14,538 nt of DNA from RUG806 sp963624415. Lineage in GTDB: Bacteria; Bacillota; Clostridia; Oscillospirales; Acutalibacteraceae. Under the pieces are notes generated by a model that saw only the letters and a list, made by a program, of their open reading frames with translations, searched no databases and was not told the DNA's origin. A program made the position numbers and the translations under genes. Shown piece by piece: positions 6,901-12,100 of this stretch. Location of the stretch: contig CAVFPQ010000054.1 in NCBI GenBank assembly GCA_963624415.1, positions 1-14,538 of the forward strand, in the 5' to 3' direction. Position 1 is the first letter of the stretch, and each line of letters starts with the position of its first letter.

Positions 6901-8707
6901 CGAGCTGAGCATCTGCATCGGAAAGTGTAACCTTGACCTTAGAAGCGTCTGCACATTTAAATGTGAATGTACCGGTGGTCGAAGGATCTGCAACAGTCTT
7001 TACTTCACCGTCGGAAGTGAGTGTATTATTGAGAAACTTGTCAAATGTCTTAATGTCCGATGTCGCGGGCTTAAGATAAACCGTTTCGGGAACAACGGCG
7101 AAAACGTCCGCACGTGCTCTGTCTTTTTTAAGAACAGCATCAAAATATGCCTGAGCATCCGAAATTGCCGACTTGAGAGAATTGCATGCGGATGTAATCT
7201 CATCGGAAGTAACGCCCACTGTCTTTGCGAGAACCTTTTCGGCATTCTCCATAGCGGACGCAAATGCCGCACTCTTTGCGCTGTCTGAAATCATATCTGC
7301 GGCATAGCCGTATGAAAGTGTAGTATAGACAAGATTACGCAGTGCCGCCTTGTCAACAGCCGATACATTGAGCTTTACACCGGCATATGTTCTTGCGATT
7401 GAATCATTTCCGATAACAGGGCTGTATACATTGCTGTAACAGTAGACAAGAAGGTGCTCACCGGCTGTGACCGTGCCGTTAAGTGCGTAAAGACCTCTTG
7501 CGAGAGATGTGTTGCCCTCGTATCTGCTTGTGTCGGCATTGGTTGTGATTGTAGCGCCCGAAAGACCGCCTGTGGAAACACCGGACACAGATGTGCCGTC
7601 AATACCGCTTATAAAGTACAGATAGTTGTCGCCGCCGTCCCAGTCGTGACGGAAATGCGCCCAGCCGACGGAGAGATTGGGAATCTGATTATAGTTTGAA
7701 AAACGTGATGTATCTACGGTTATATTCATCAAACCGAGATTGCCGTCGTTATAGAAATGGAAATCGACATCCTCGGAGTCGCCCGAACAGACATCAACAC
7801 CGCCGTTTGCCGCAGTTGTGAATGCATCCGTATAGAAATTGCTGCCCCACGGAATTGTGCCGCCGTTTGCGAAGGGGTATGTAACATTCCCTCTTGTTGC
7901 ACCGGAGTTGCCGCCTGTGAAGGATACAAGCGGAGCAACAAATACGGCGTTAGAAGCGTCAGTTGCGGAAGTATTGACCGAGCCTGTGGATACAAACTTT
8001 GAAGCGGAATTACCGCCCGAAACACTGTGACCGCCGGTTACGAATGAATAGCTCCAGTTTTCGGGGTTGGCGTATGTGCCGTCATGTCTTGTGTGAGCGG
8101 ACATACCTGCCTGACCGAGATAAGGAACATAGAGCGAAGTGTAATAGTAAACGGTGTGTGTCTCGCCGTCCGCGACATAAGTGAGAGTCCACTTTATGAA
8201 AGTCTCACTGCCTGCGAGGGCTTCGGAATATCCTGAATAAGTCATGCTGTCATTAAGAGCGAGAGAAACGGAATTTGAGCCGTTTGCACCTGCGACAACA
8301 TTGCCGGAAGCGTCAAGAAGATTGCCCGAGAAGCTGACCGTATTGCCGTTGGCATCCGAACCGGATGACAAAATCTCATACGACAGAGTCATATCAGTCG
8401 CATAAGGGCTTGAAACGGAAACATCAGTTGATGACGCCGCCTGAGATACAGCACTTGCACCGGTGGACTTGACCGTGTCGGTTAAAAAGTACTGTAAGCT
8501 CGATGAGCCGGGTTTGAGATAAATGGCCTCGGGTATATTCACCGTGAGGTCATAACCGTCGCTTGCGGACATTGTGGAATTGACATCCACTGCCGCCTTT
8601 GCCGTTAAAGAAGAAAACGGATTAAAGAAGCAAACGGTTGACAAAATCATAAGCATGCTTAAAAAGACGCTTAATACTTTTGTCGGGGTGTGGTGCGTTT
8701 GAGTCAT
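1..8707 (-). CDS. Giant secreted multi-repeat protein, probable surface adhesin (3' end beyond window)
   Basis: The frame is open from an ATG at 8707 to the left edge, giving 2,902 codons without a stop. Landmark residues spaced across the whole gene stay in one frame. The start is supported by a GGAGG site 8 bases upstream and a signal peptide: basic K10, hydrophobic core at about 11-28, cleavage near AKAA at 36-39. Order: duplicated 450-residue module with FIVAR-like helices (58-966); InlB-like repeats with key Trp at 1124, 1364, 1648 and 1727, interleaved with two beta-sandwich-like regions (about 1155-1335 and 1402-1610); MucBP-like repeats (1852-2046); eight InlB-type repeats (2047-2590); Cys-pair repeats (2596 to edge). 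InlB and MucBP repeats are known from bacterial surface proteins that bind host or mucus, so an adhesin role is inferred. Any anchor (LPXTG, dockerin or other) would lie off the window. No catalytic motif was seen. The gene has its own promoter and is separated from its neighbour by a terminator. Confidence 0.9.
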   Translation of the reverse strand, partial: MTQTHHTPTKVLSVFLSMLMILSTVCFFNPFSSLTAKAAVDVNSTMSASDGYDLTVNIPEAIYLKPGSSSLQYFLTDTVKSTGASAVSQAASSTDVSVSSPYATDMTLSYEILSSGSDANGNTVSFSGNLLDASGNVVAGANGSNSVSLALNDSMTYSGYSEALAGSETFIKWTLTYVADGETHTVYYYTSLYVPYLGQAGMSAHTRHDGTYANPENWSYSFVTGGHSVSGGNSASKFVSTGSVNTSATDASNAVFVAPLVSFTGGNSGATRGNVTYPFANGGTIPWGSNFYTDAFTTAANGGVDVCSGDSEDVDFHFYNDGNLGLMNITVDTSRFSNYNQIPNLSVGWAHFRHDWDGGDNYLYFISGIDGTSVSGVSTGGLSGATITTNADTSRYEGNTSLARGLYALNGTVTAGEHLLVYCYSNVYSPVIGNDSIARTYAGVKLNVSAVDKAALRNLVYTTLSYGYAADMISDSAKSAAFASAMENAEKVLAKTVGVTSDEITSACNSLKSAISDAQAYFDAVLKKDRARADVFAVVPETVYLKPATSDIKTFDKFLNNTLTSDGEVKTVADPSTTGTFTFKCADASKVKVTLSDADAQLGANGVTAFSKEFALTNGEISGTITGGSLTSALAEGSTRLLKWTFEYTYSAGGDTAIATAYTVAYAPLCTTSSTASGTAGAGYQSKYYSSRRFFVATTAWITGVSGITNSYPGSGNKDQTGSMIDPPLTDSTVTSLQHPLYGGSKEPLALGDGANWFWKNDEDSSCVGGTAYLIIDTSRFTNYNQIPNFTIGADINYSDCWNDSGEENTCSRFVFGTSHLTTNPDDLGGTLIYSASRNGNDGTSISDAERHIGVINTAISTANTCVTVGSRLYGESHGGRTATTWAYCDFTYTDKTELRALVNKVIKASNQENWCTSASWSAFESAFSAASLVLGRPNATQSDIDSAKTSLKSAFDSLVYETGTAKATYYALIKTVNNAGVVSSSPLKVANIYLDKAATTTPEADSENYTCSDMVTISANQFNGYTYVGYLYGSSVKAIGDNAASAYSGKNSSETYYHINKTIKNEKRDTLYFYYTAPDAHLTVDLDGGVSSVSDFRTDIAASVGSTFTPATPTKSGYTFTGWALDGAGNLNGSTYTFGSGNATLTATWKADPTVSSELIVDPNGGTMNSDLLFIENGASSASGGSSNLTYAITEADGGQSVDIKGHYKSFVYGEAGACNERTQIIPLWVYLEEGKTYTISWNSSNNITEFFFFKNGSLTIRTNFWSGTAGEYTATFTPGDSSWFYDSSVAAADRNATGWYQLRLDQNIAVAAEGQSANEADYTISNLNIKSTGDAKLGYRQAAETTVFIADPVKDGYNFTGWSGLVNGTLTRVDADENGENAGYLYTFKGKADTLVAQWSEAVYEIGFDNMFLATKWADGKFTSDSSDEIGYDTTNNIFSYKNNKSESDTSNPQTRRGESSYRVTGITPGQEYIISYDFASDNEGSSANDANVYMFAHFYDASGNQINIKNSSVNYGNQSGLVGKYIICYTDANGTLQEQITPSEWAGSETRIFSGLQMCEVKKTDGYATSYIRVTAPEGAVSMDIAFGAQHAGQTASFKNVFVSEYDAANPVTDYSMVQKSYNKDTTVFGTLATAKKVGYQFNGWYTGKNGTGAQITSSTSTAAYHTAFTVWSNWQEITYTVTYDANGGTLASGSVNPTQYTINSDSVTIAPAPAKQGYIFKGWAVTKDTSVHADNNWTSGTVAAGTVYTDELYGDVKLTAVWEENAANVKVTLHEQNADGTYTDTVLVNGKKLDGDSVDLSGYTAAKTGFKAVSVTNNNSAFALSNGKFTVKGGTDYNIVITRDRQQFTFTVKYAMSDGTTAPSAVTKTLYYGQSDAVNTPSVTGYTPDKTVATVNAISANTTVTVTYTLDKHNVTVHYVYENGTKAADDKTVTVEYNKTYSVASPTITGYTADKTVVSGTMGTTDSEVTVTYKINSHKLTITYKYAENEYAATEKEYTLKFGDTYSYTTPAVDGFTPSLETVNGTMGDSDVDVTVVYTINKFTVTFKDWDGKALKTETVKWNNSATAPANPSREGYTFTGWDKTFTNIKANTEITALYSINTYTLSFNSNGGTAVQNIVGAYATAVTAPTSTRTGYTFSKWTDANGNGVPSIMPAENISYTAQWTPNNYTISFNANNGTGDMTSVNAVYDSDVVLPVCTLTRTGYTFSGWSTSKEGGTIIKDGATVKNLTTGNNVDVVLYAQWTANEYTVTYRVDGAEKAVQTYKYGTVITAIENPVKTGYTFKGWKETLPATMPANNIVVDAVFEVNNYTLTYKVDGAVYKTFNVNYGDALTAITEPAKTGYTFSGWSEIPATMPANDITVSGTFAVNQYTVTYRCDGFDDIVKTYDYGTAVEKMAALTKTGYTFSGWTNEPDTMPAENVVVNGSFTANTYKIHFNANGGEGTMDDMTMTYDAKANLAKNTFTKADSVFVGWSKTSDGEVAYTDCAEVLNLTTGTSDVAVQLYAQYKDDINHNGTPDENDASYTVTFVNYNGDKLSEQTVLVGMSATAPAETPTHESDNEKHYTFSGWDKDFSAVTEALTVTAQFKDEAHTYGEWNVTETATCTKEGSQTHSCTFCGYAETEAVKANGHTAGAPAEEDRIEATCETDGSYNLVTRCTFCKEIINSEAKTIPAIGHKWNDGVVTTTPTCTKEGVKTYTCLNDSTHTKTEVVKATGHDYGDATCTQAATCKTCGTTSGTAIGHAWNDGVVTTAPTCTSKGVKTYTCTRANCGATYTEEIDMRAHDLPDAYTSNNNGTHSKKCANCDYAETVDCTYTDVVTVPTCTEKGYTTHTCKVCGYSYVDSEVAANGHKYVDTVTAPTCTDKGYTTHVCSVCEDTYTDSETAANGHTGGKATCKA
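938..2569 (-). repeat. Eight InlB-type (Listeria-Bacteroides) repeats
   Basis: Residues about 2047-2590. Each unit follows the beta-grasp pattern YTVTYxxxG ... GYTFxGW ... MPAxNxxVxAxW. The conserved Trp lies at residues 2086, 2146, 2215, 2291, 2353, 2414, 2478 and 2574, a spacing of 60-76 residues except for the last gap of 96, which contains a DxNxNG spacer. InlB B-repeats are stalk or binding modules in surface proteins. The units are clearly related at protein level but not identical, so the array is old or diversified. Confidence 0.8.
1130..1165 (-). other. Calcium-loop-like spacer (DxNxNGxxDExD) between InlB repeats
   Basis: Residues 2515-2526 read DINHNGTPDEND. Acidic and amide side chains at positions 1, 3, 5, 9 and 12 resemble thrombospondin type-3 or EF-hand-like calcium loops. 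It sits between the seventh and eighth InlB repeats and accounts for their unusually long spacing. Calcium binding is inferred from pattern only. Confidence 0.45.
2570..3154 (-). repeat. Three MucBP-like repeats in the giant protein
   Basis: Residues about 1852-2046. Three consecutive units share the pattern VTVxYxYxxG ... Y-G-x-x-Y-x-x-x-x-P-x-x-x-GYTxDKTV ... xxxVTVTYxI, each about 63-65 residues long. This layout matches the MucBP (mucin-binding protein) repeat of Gram-positive surface proteins. In the wider family these repeats are linked to mucus binding. Binding by this copy is inferred only. Confidence 0.65.
3878..4504 (-). other. Region coding a second putative CBM-like beta-sandwich domain
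   Basis: Residues about 1402-1610 of the giant protein, directly after an InlB-like repeat ending AQW (W1401). It contains SSYRVTGITPGQEYIISYDF and a long run of alternating strands (ANVYMFAHFYDASGNQI) and closes with SFKNVFVSEYDA, a typical last strand of galactose-binding-like folds of the CBM4/9 kind. The ligand cannot be told from sequence. An InlB-like pair (Trp 1648 and 1727) follows. Confidence 0.5.
4703..5245 (-). other. Region coding a putative carbohydrate-binding-like beta-sandwich domain
   Basis: Residues about 1155-1335 of the giant protein, between InlB-like repeats with key Trp 1124 and 1364. The region alternates short hydrophobic strands with Gly/Asn/Ser turns and is rich in exposed aromatics (WVYLEEGKTYTISW, FFFF, SSWFYDSS, GWYQLRL). 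The phrase EEGKTYTISW is typical of jelly-roll CBM-like modules, where it precedes a central strand. Ligand and family are not determined; this is a resemblance, not a family assignment. Confidence 0.45.
5810..7093 (-). repeat. N-terminal module, copy 2 of the in-gene duplication
   Basis: Residues about 539-966. The landmarks match copy 1: VPExVYLKP (K546), DTSRFTNYNQIPN (R780), and a FIVAR-like helix pair from D895 (DKTELRALV ... NATQSDIDSAKTSLKSA). The DNA coding for the NYNQIPN segment is nearly identical between copies: a 21-base exact match at 6341-6361 and 7676-7696, offset 1,335 bases (445 codons). Elsewhere the copies have diverged strongly. This copy has an extra Cys-containing, Trp-rich stretch (NWFWKN near 6440-6460), and part of it is richer in AT than copy 1. 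Confidence 0.75.
7133..8536 (-). repeat. N-terminal module, copy 1 of an in-gene duplication (beta-rich part plus FIVAR-like helices)
   Basis: Residues about 58-525 of the giant protein. The copy opens with an IPExxYLKP motif (K65), runs through a Gly/Ser/Thr-rich, probably beta-sandwich region, includes DTSRFSNYNQIPN (R335), and ends in a helical segment starting at D452 with the FIVAR-like pattern DKxxLRxLV ... SDExxxACxSLKSAI. The same landmarks recur in the same order 445-481 residues later. FIVAR is a helical segment known from many surface proteins. I do not recognise the beta-rich part. Confidence 0.75.
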
Positions 8708-8713
8708 AAATAT

Positions 8714-8721
8714 AACCTCCG
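8714..8721 (-). promoter_or_regulatory. Ribosome binding site of the giant gene
   Basis: On the minus strand this reads CGGAGGTT, with 8 bases between GGAGG and the ATG at 8707. This is near-ideal spacing and fixes the start codon. Confidence 0.85.
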
Positions 8722-8732
8722 TTTTTTTGCCG

Positions 8733-8746
8733 CCCGAAAGAGCGGG
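8733..8746 (-). other. Small leader hairpin just upstream of the ribosome binding site
   Basis: CCCG/CGGG arms around a 6-base loop, with an alternative CCGC/GCGG pairing, followed on the minus strand by an A-tract and then the GGAGG site. The stem is only 4 bp. It may shape the leader but shows no known riboswitch features. Confidence 0.3.
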
Positions 8747-8793
8747 AATTTAATGCGAATACAGAATTATCCGCACAAAGTTATACATTGTTA

Positions 8794-8822
8794 ATTCTAC
8801 CATAAACAACAAACGATTTCAA
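8794..8822 (-). promoter_or_regulatory. Sigma-A-type promoter of the giant gene
   Basis: On the minus strand, TTGAAA (8817-8822), a 17-base spacer, and TAGAAT (8794-8799). Each box has one or two changes from consensus. Transcription would start near 8786, giving a leader of about 80 bases. Location and spacing are good; activity is inferred. Confidence 0.65.
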
Positions 8823-9122
8823 CGGAAATTCAGAAGAAAATTCGTGAATAATAAAACGGATATTTATGTATTTCGGACAAAAACCAAAAAAGCCGGGATG
8901 CAGCCGGAAGCATTCGGTAATCGGCAATCGGCAGTTAGCAATCAGCAATGTCGGACTGTTATAATGCAGAATGCATAATATCGGAGATCCTGCGGTCTTG
9001 GATTTATAAGCTGACGCAAAAGGTAAATCGGAAAATTAATACTTCTGACTCAAGATGAGATTGCCGCACTTTGCTGACCTTTTCGGCAATTGCCGATTTC
9101 CGATTTTTAATTGCTGATTGCA
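8823..9122. other. Gene-free spacer with small interspersed and inverted repeats
   Basis: No credible gene lies here. The stretch holds short tandem-like phrases (AATCGGCAATCGGCA, TTAGCAATCAGCAAT at 8919-8949) and their inverted counterparts: an exact 11-base pair at 8938-8948 / 9111-9121 and an exact 10-base pair at 8919-8928 / 9089-9098. It also holds a 19-base copy of the right-end repeat (8961-8979) and a degenerate copy of the right-end hairpin repeat (about 8981-9022). It looks like a nest of small non-coding repeats or decayed miniature elements. Confidence 0.55.
8961..9022. repeat. Degenerate, partly inverted copy of the right-end repeat family
   Basis: Positions 8961-8979 (ATAATGCAGAATGCATAAT) are the exact reverse complement of 14383-14401. 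The following 8981-8995 matches 14268-14282 in direct orientation with three transitions, and continues with GGATTTATAAGCT and ACGCAAAAG. These resemble the left arm of the right-end unit and the reverse complement of its right arm (14336-14358). Confidence 0.6.
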
Positions 9123-9160
9123 AAAATCGGGCTGCCGACAAAAGCCGACAGCCCGATTTT
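9123..9160 (-). terminator. Intrinsic terminator of the 1,636-residue gene
   Basis: A perfect 12-bp stem, AAAATCGGGCTG (9123-9134) with CAGCCCGATTTT (9149-9160), around a 14-base loop that can add two further pairs. On the minus strand the stem ends in a TTTTT run. It begins 14 bases past the stop codon. The A/T flanks on both sides mean it could work in both directions. Confidence 0.85.
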
Positions 9161-9174
9161 AATCTTTATTTATT

Positions 9175-12100
9175 TTATTTGTTGAAGTCAAAGAGTTTTT
9201 TGAAGAACTCACGTATTCTTTCAAAGAACGCTTTAATTCTCGCAAGAAGTCCGCTTGCAGCCTTTTTGTCGGGAACTTCGTCACCGCTGTACTGTGATTC
9301 ATCCTCCGCCAGAAGCTTCTGAATGTTCGAGATGAAAGCCTGCGGATCGCTTGCCGAATTAATAAGATCCTGAATTGTAAGACCGTTTTCGGCAAACTTA
9401 GGCGCAAGGTCTGTTGTAATCGGTGTTACCTTTGTAACAAGCTGATATACAACGAACAACAGCATATCCGGAACATCGTATGTTTCCATAAGGGTAAACA
9501 GCTGATTTATTACAACATAGAGTGTCTCTTCATCGTAAACATCAAGCTTGCCCTCGCCTATCGCGTTGGAAATAATCTTGCAGATAGCTTCCTTATTCTC
9601 CTGCATGAAGATGACTTCGATAAGCAGACGGAACACCGCCGTAAGAAGATCGCCGCCGCCTGCCGAGTCAAGATGAACGGTTGCTCGATTCTCCTTTGAC
9701 ATGAACTTCTCCATTGTGCCGCAGCACAGCGTGTGGAAGTCAATGTACGGAAGCGTAATCTTTACACCGCTGATTGTGAGCGAGTCGCCTACAAGAGTGC
9801 CTACAAGGTCGCTTATAAGTCCGTTGAAGTCAACATCAAGCGGAATTGTAAGGTTAAGAGTCATGCTGCCTATCTGAATGTTTGAGATAAGGCCGTTTAA
9901 GATATCATAGCCGTTAACAATGGGCTTGAGTATGTCAAGAATTACATACGCGAAGTGAAGAACATTGTTAAGCAGATCATTAAGTCCGCCGATTGAAATG
10001 AAGAACAGCAGGTTCGGAATTATATTGAGAACCGTGTTAATCGGATCGACATAGACCTTTGCAAGAAGTGAGCCTATGGGCGCAACAAGATTATAGATTG
10101 CGTTCGCGTTGCCGATGTTCTCTTCGAGAGTTGAATCATAATACTCGTTATATGTGAGTATATTCGTGCAGGACAGTGCCTCAAGAAGGGCAATCCACGC
10201 AAACTGATAACCGGCATATGACGGCAGCTGAATAAGGTTAAGCACGTTAAGAGCGTTGTCCGCCATAAGATACTTAATGAGGAATGCCGCAGGTGACGCA
10301 AGAGCGGACACAACACGAAGGAATGTATCGCACTTGTCTATGCCTTCTTTGTTAAGACCCCAGTCAAGCTCAACCTTTGTATAGTTGCCGTTGGCGTCCT
10401 TCTTAAACATATCCGTCCACGACGACAGCTCGGCAATTTTGTAATATGCGTCGGACTCACCCGCCATACCGTGAAGAGCCTTTGCTACAACCGAGGGAGT
10501 GTACTCAACATCAAGCGCATTCTTGAGAATTGTCTCAATGTCAATCTTATCACTGAGCCCCAGAAGCATGGGATAGAGCGCATTGAATATGGTGTTGACC
10601 ATATCGTTATTGAAGAGCTTTTCTTCAAGCAGGTTCTTAAGGAACGGTCCTATACCGTTTTCGAAGCCCTTAAGACCGAGCATTTTAAGAACGTTCTCAA
10701 CAAGCTGACCGGCATTTGACACTGTATCGGCGGCATATTCACGTGTCCAATACTTGGTGTATGTAACCTGTGTGCCGTATGTAAGTGTGGGGTTAACCGT
10801 TGTGTTAAGAAGTGAACTGTTGTGATAGTTGATATTGCTTACGGGATACGCATAGCCTATATTATTTCTGAAATCACCGGTAGCCGCAATGCCGTTTGCT
10901 TTGTCGCCCTTGTTGTTTTCGTTGGGATAGAAAATCTCAAGCAGGGCGCAGATTGCATCATCGGGGTGGAGCATTACATTATATATAATGTCACCGAGTG
11001 TAAGACCGTTAAAGAGTGTCTGATTCATATCAAGACCGAAGCACTCAATAAGGAACGGCAAATCGTATTCCTGTGAGTTGGGCTCATAACGCGACAAATC
11101 GTATTTGTAGCCGAGTGCAGAGCAGACATAACGCAGAACAACAAGCAGAACCTGACCGGGATGCGCTATTTCGAGTGTGTTATCAGCGGTTACAGTACCG
11201 CAGGAGATAAGCTTAGCCTCGGGTATTCTCGGGAGCTTATACGCACGTGTTTCGTATACAATATTTGTAACTTCCTTTGTATGCGTATCGTCCTTTGTTG
11301 TCGTGTAAGTTGTTTCGGCATTGTTTGAATATACGGTATCGTAGGCAGTATACTTTGCACGCATCTGCTCTTTGTATTCACTTGTTGCGTCTTCCTTGAA
11401 CTCGAACAGCTCACCCTTAAAGGCGTTGTAAGCATCCGTTCCGACAACAACAAGATCACCGGCTTTTACGGAGTAAATGCTGTTGGAGTAGTCCTCCTTC
11501 ATCAGATAACCGGCAGGCTTGATTTCAACTATTGTGTCGGTGTTGTAATTAAGCTTTAAGACGGAATCAAGAAGACCGTTTATGCTTGAAAGCATGGTCT
11601 TGATATTTGAGGGAAGAAGCGAGCCGAGATTTGCGGAATAGAATTTAATTCCGGCGATTGTCGCGACAATCATTACACTGTTAAGGCAATTGTAAAGGTT
11701 GCAGTTCTGAACATTTGAAAACCATGAATGCGACTCATCGTTCGAAGTGTTGTCATCCCATTCATCGTAGTAGTGAGATAAGTTTTCGTCTTCGGAGCTT
11801 GTTCTTGTGAAGAAGTAAACAAGATTCGGAAGCAAATTCCAAAGTGTTTCAAACGGCTTTGCGCCCAGAACATTCTGAACCCAGTATACAATAGGCTGAA
11901 CAATAAGCTTCAACGCGTTGTTGCCGTTTTTGTCAACAAGAGCGTGATAACTTTCACTTGAAACAAAGCCCGAAAGTTTATTGACATCCACATTGGATAT
12001 ATTCTTGCCGTAATCTAATTCAGTAAGACCGAGAACACGGAACAACGGGACAATAAGCTTTGTATACGCACCCTGCGAGCGAAGCAGCAAACCATCCTGA

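Noticed and set aside
8708..8790. Riboswitch in the leader of the giant gene
   Set aside because: The leader is only about 80 bases with one 4-bp hairpin and no known aptamer core.
8785..8815. Alternative promoter with TATAAC near 8780-8786
   Set aside because: The -35 partner would be poor and the TTGAAA-17-TAGAAT pair slightly upstream is clearly better.
8881..8917. Second terminator on the minus strand before the giant gene's promoter
   Set aside because: A CCGG/CCGG pairing of only 4 bp precedes a broken T-run; it is too weak beside the 12-bp terminator at 9123-9160.
9071..9322. Plus-strand frame that begins in the intergenic gap (83 codons)
   Set aside because: It reads through repeats and the terminator hairpin into antisense of the large gene, and has no usable ribosome binding site.
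9159..9407. Short overlapping frames inside the 1,636-residue gene on both strands (for example 9159-9407 minus, 10471-10719 plus, 12955-13173 plus)
   Set aside because: None has a credible ribosome binding site or recognisable motif, and the large frame with signal peptide, terminator and promoter explains the region.
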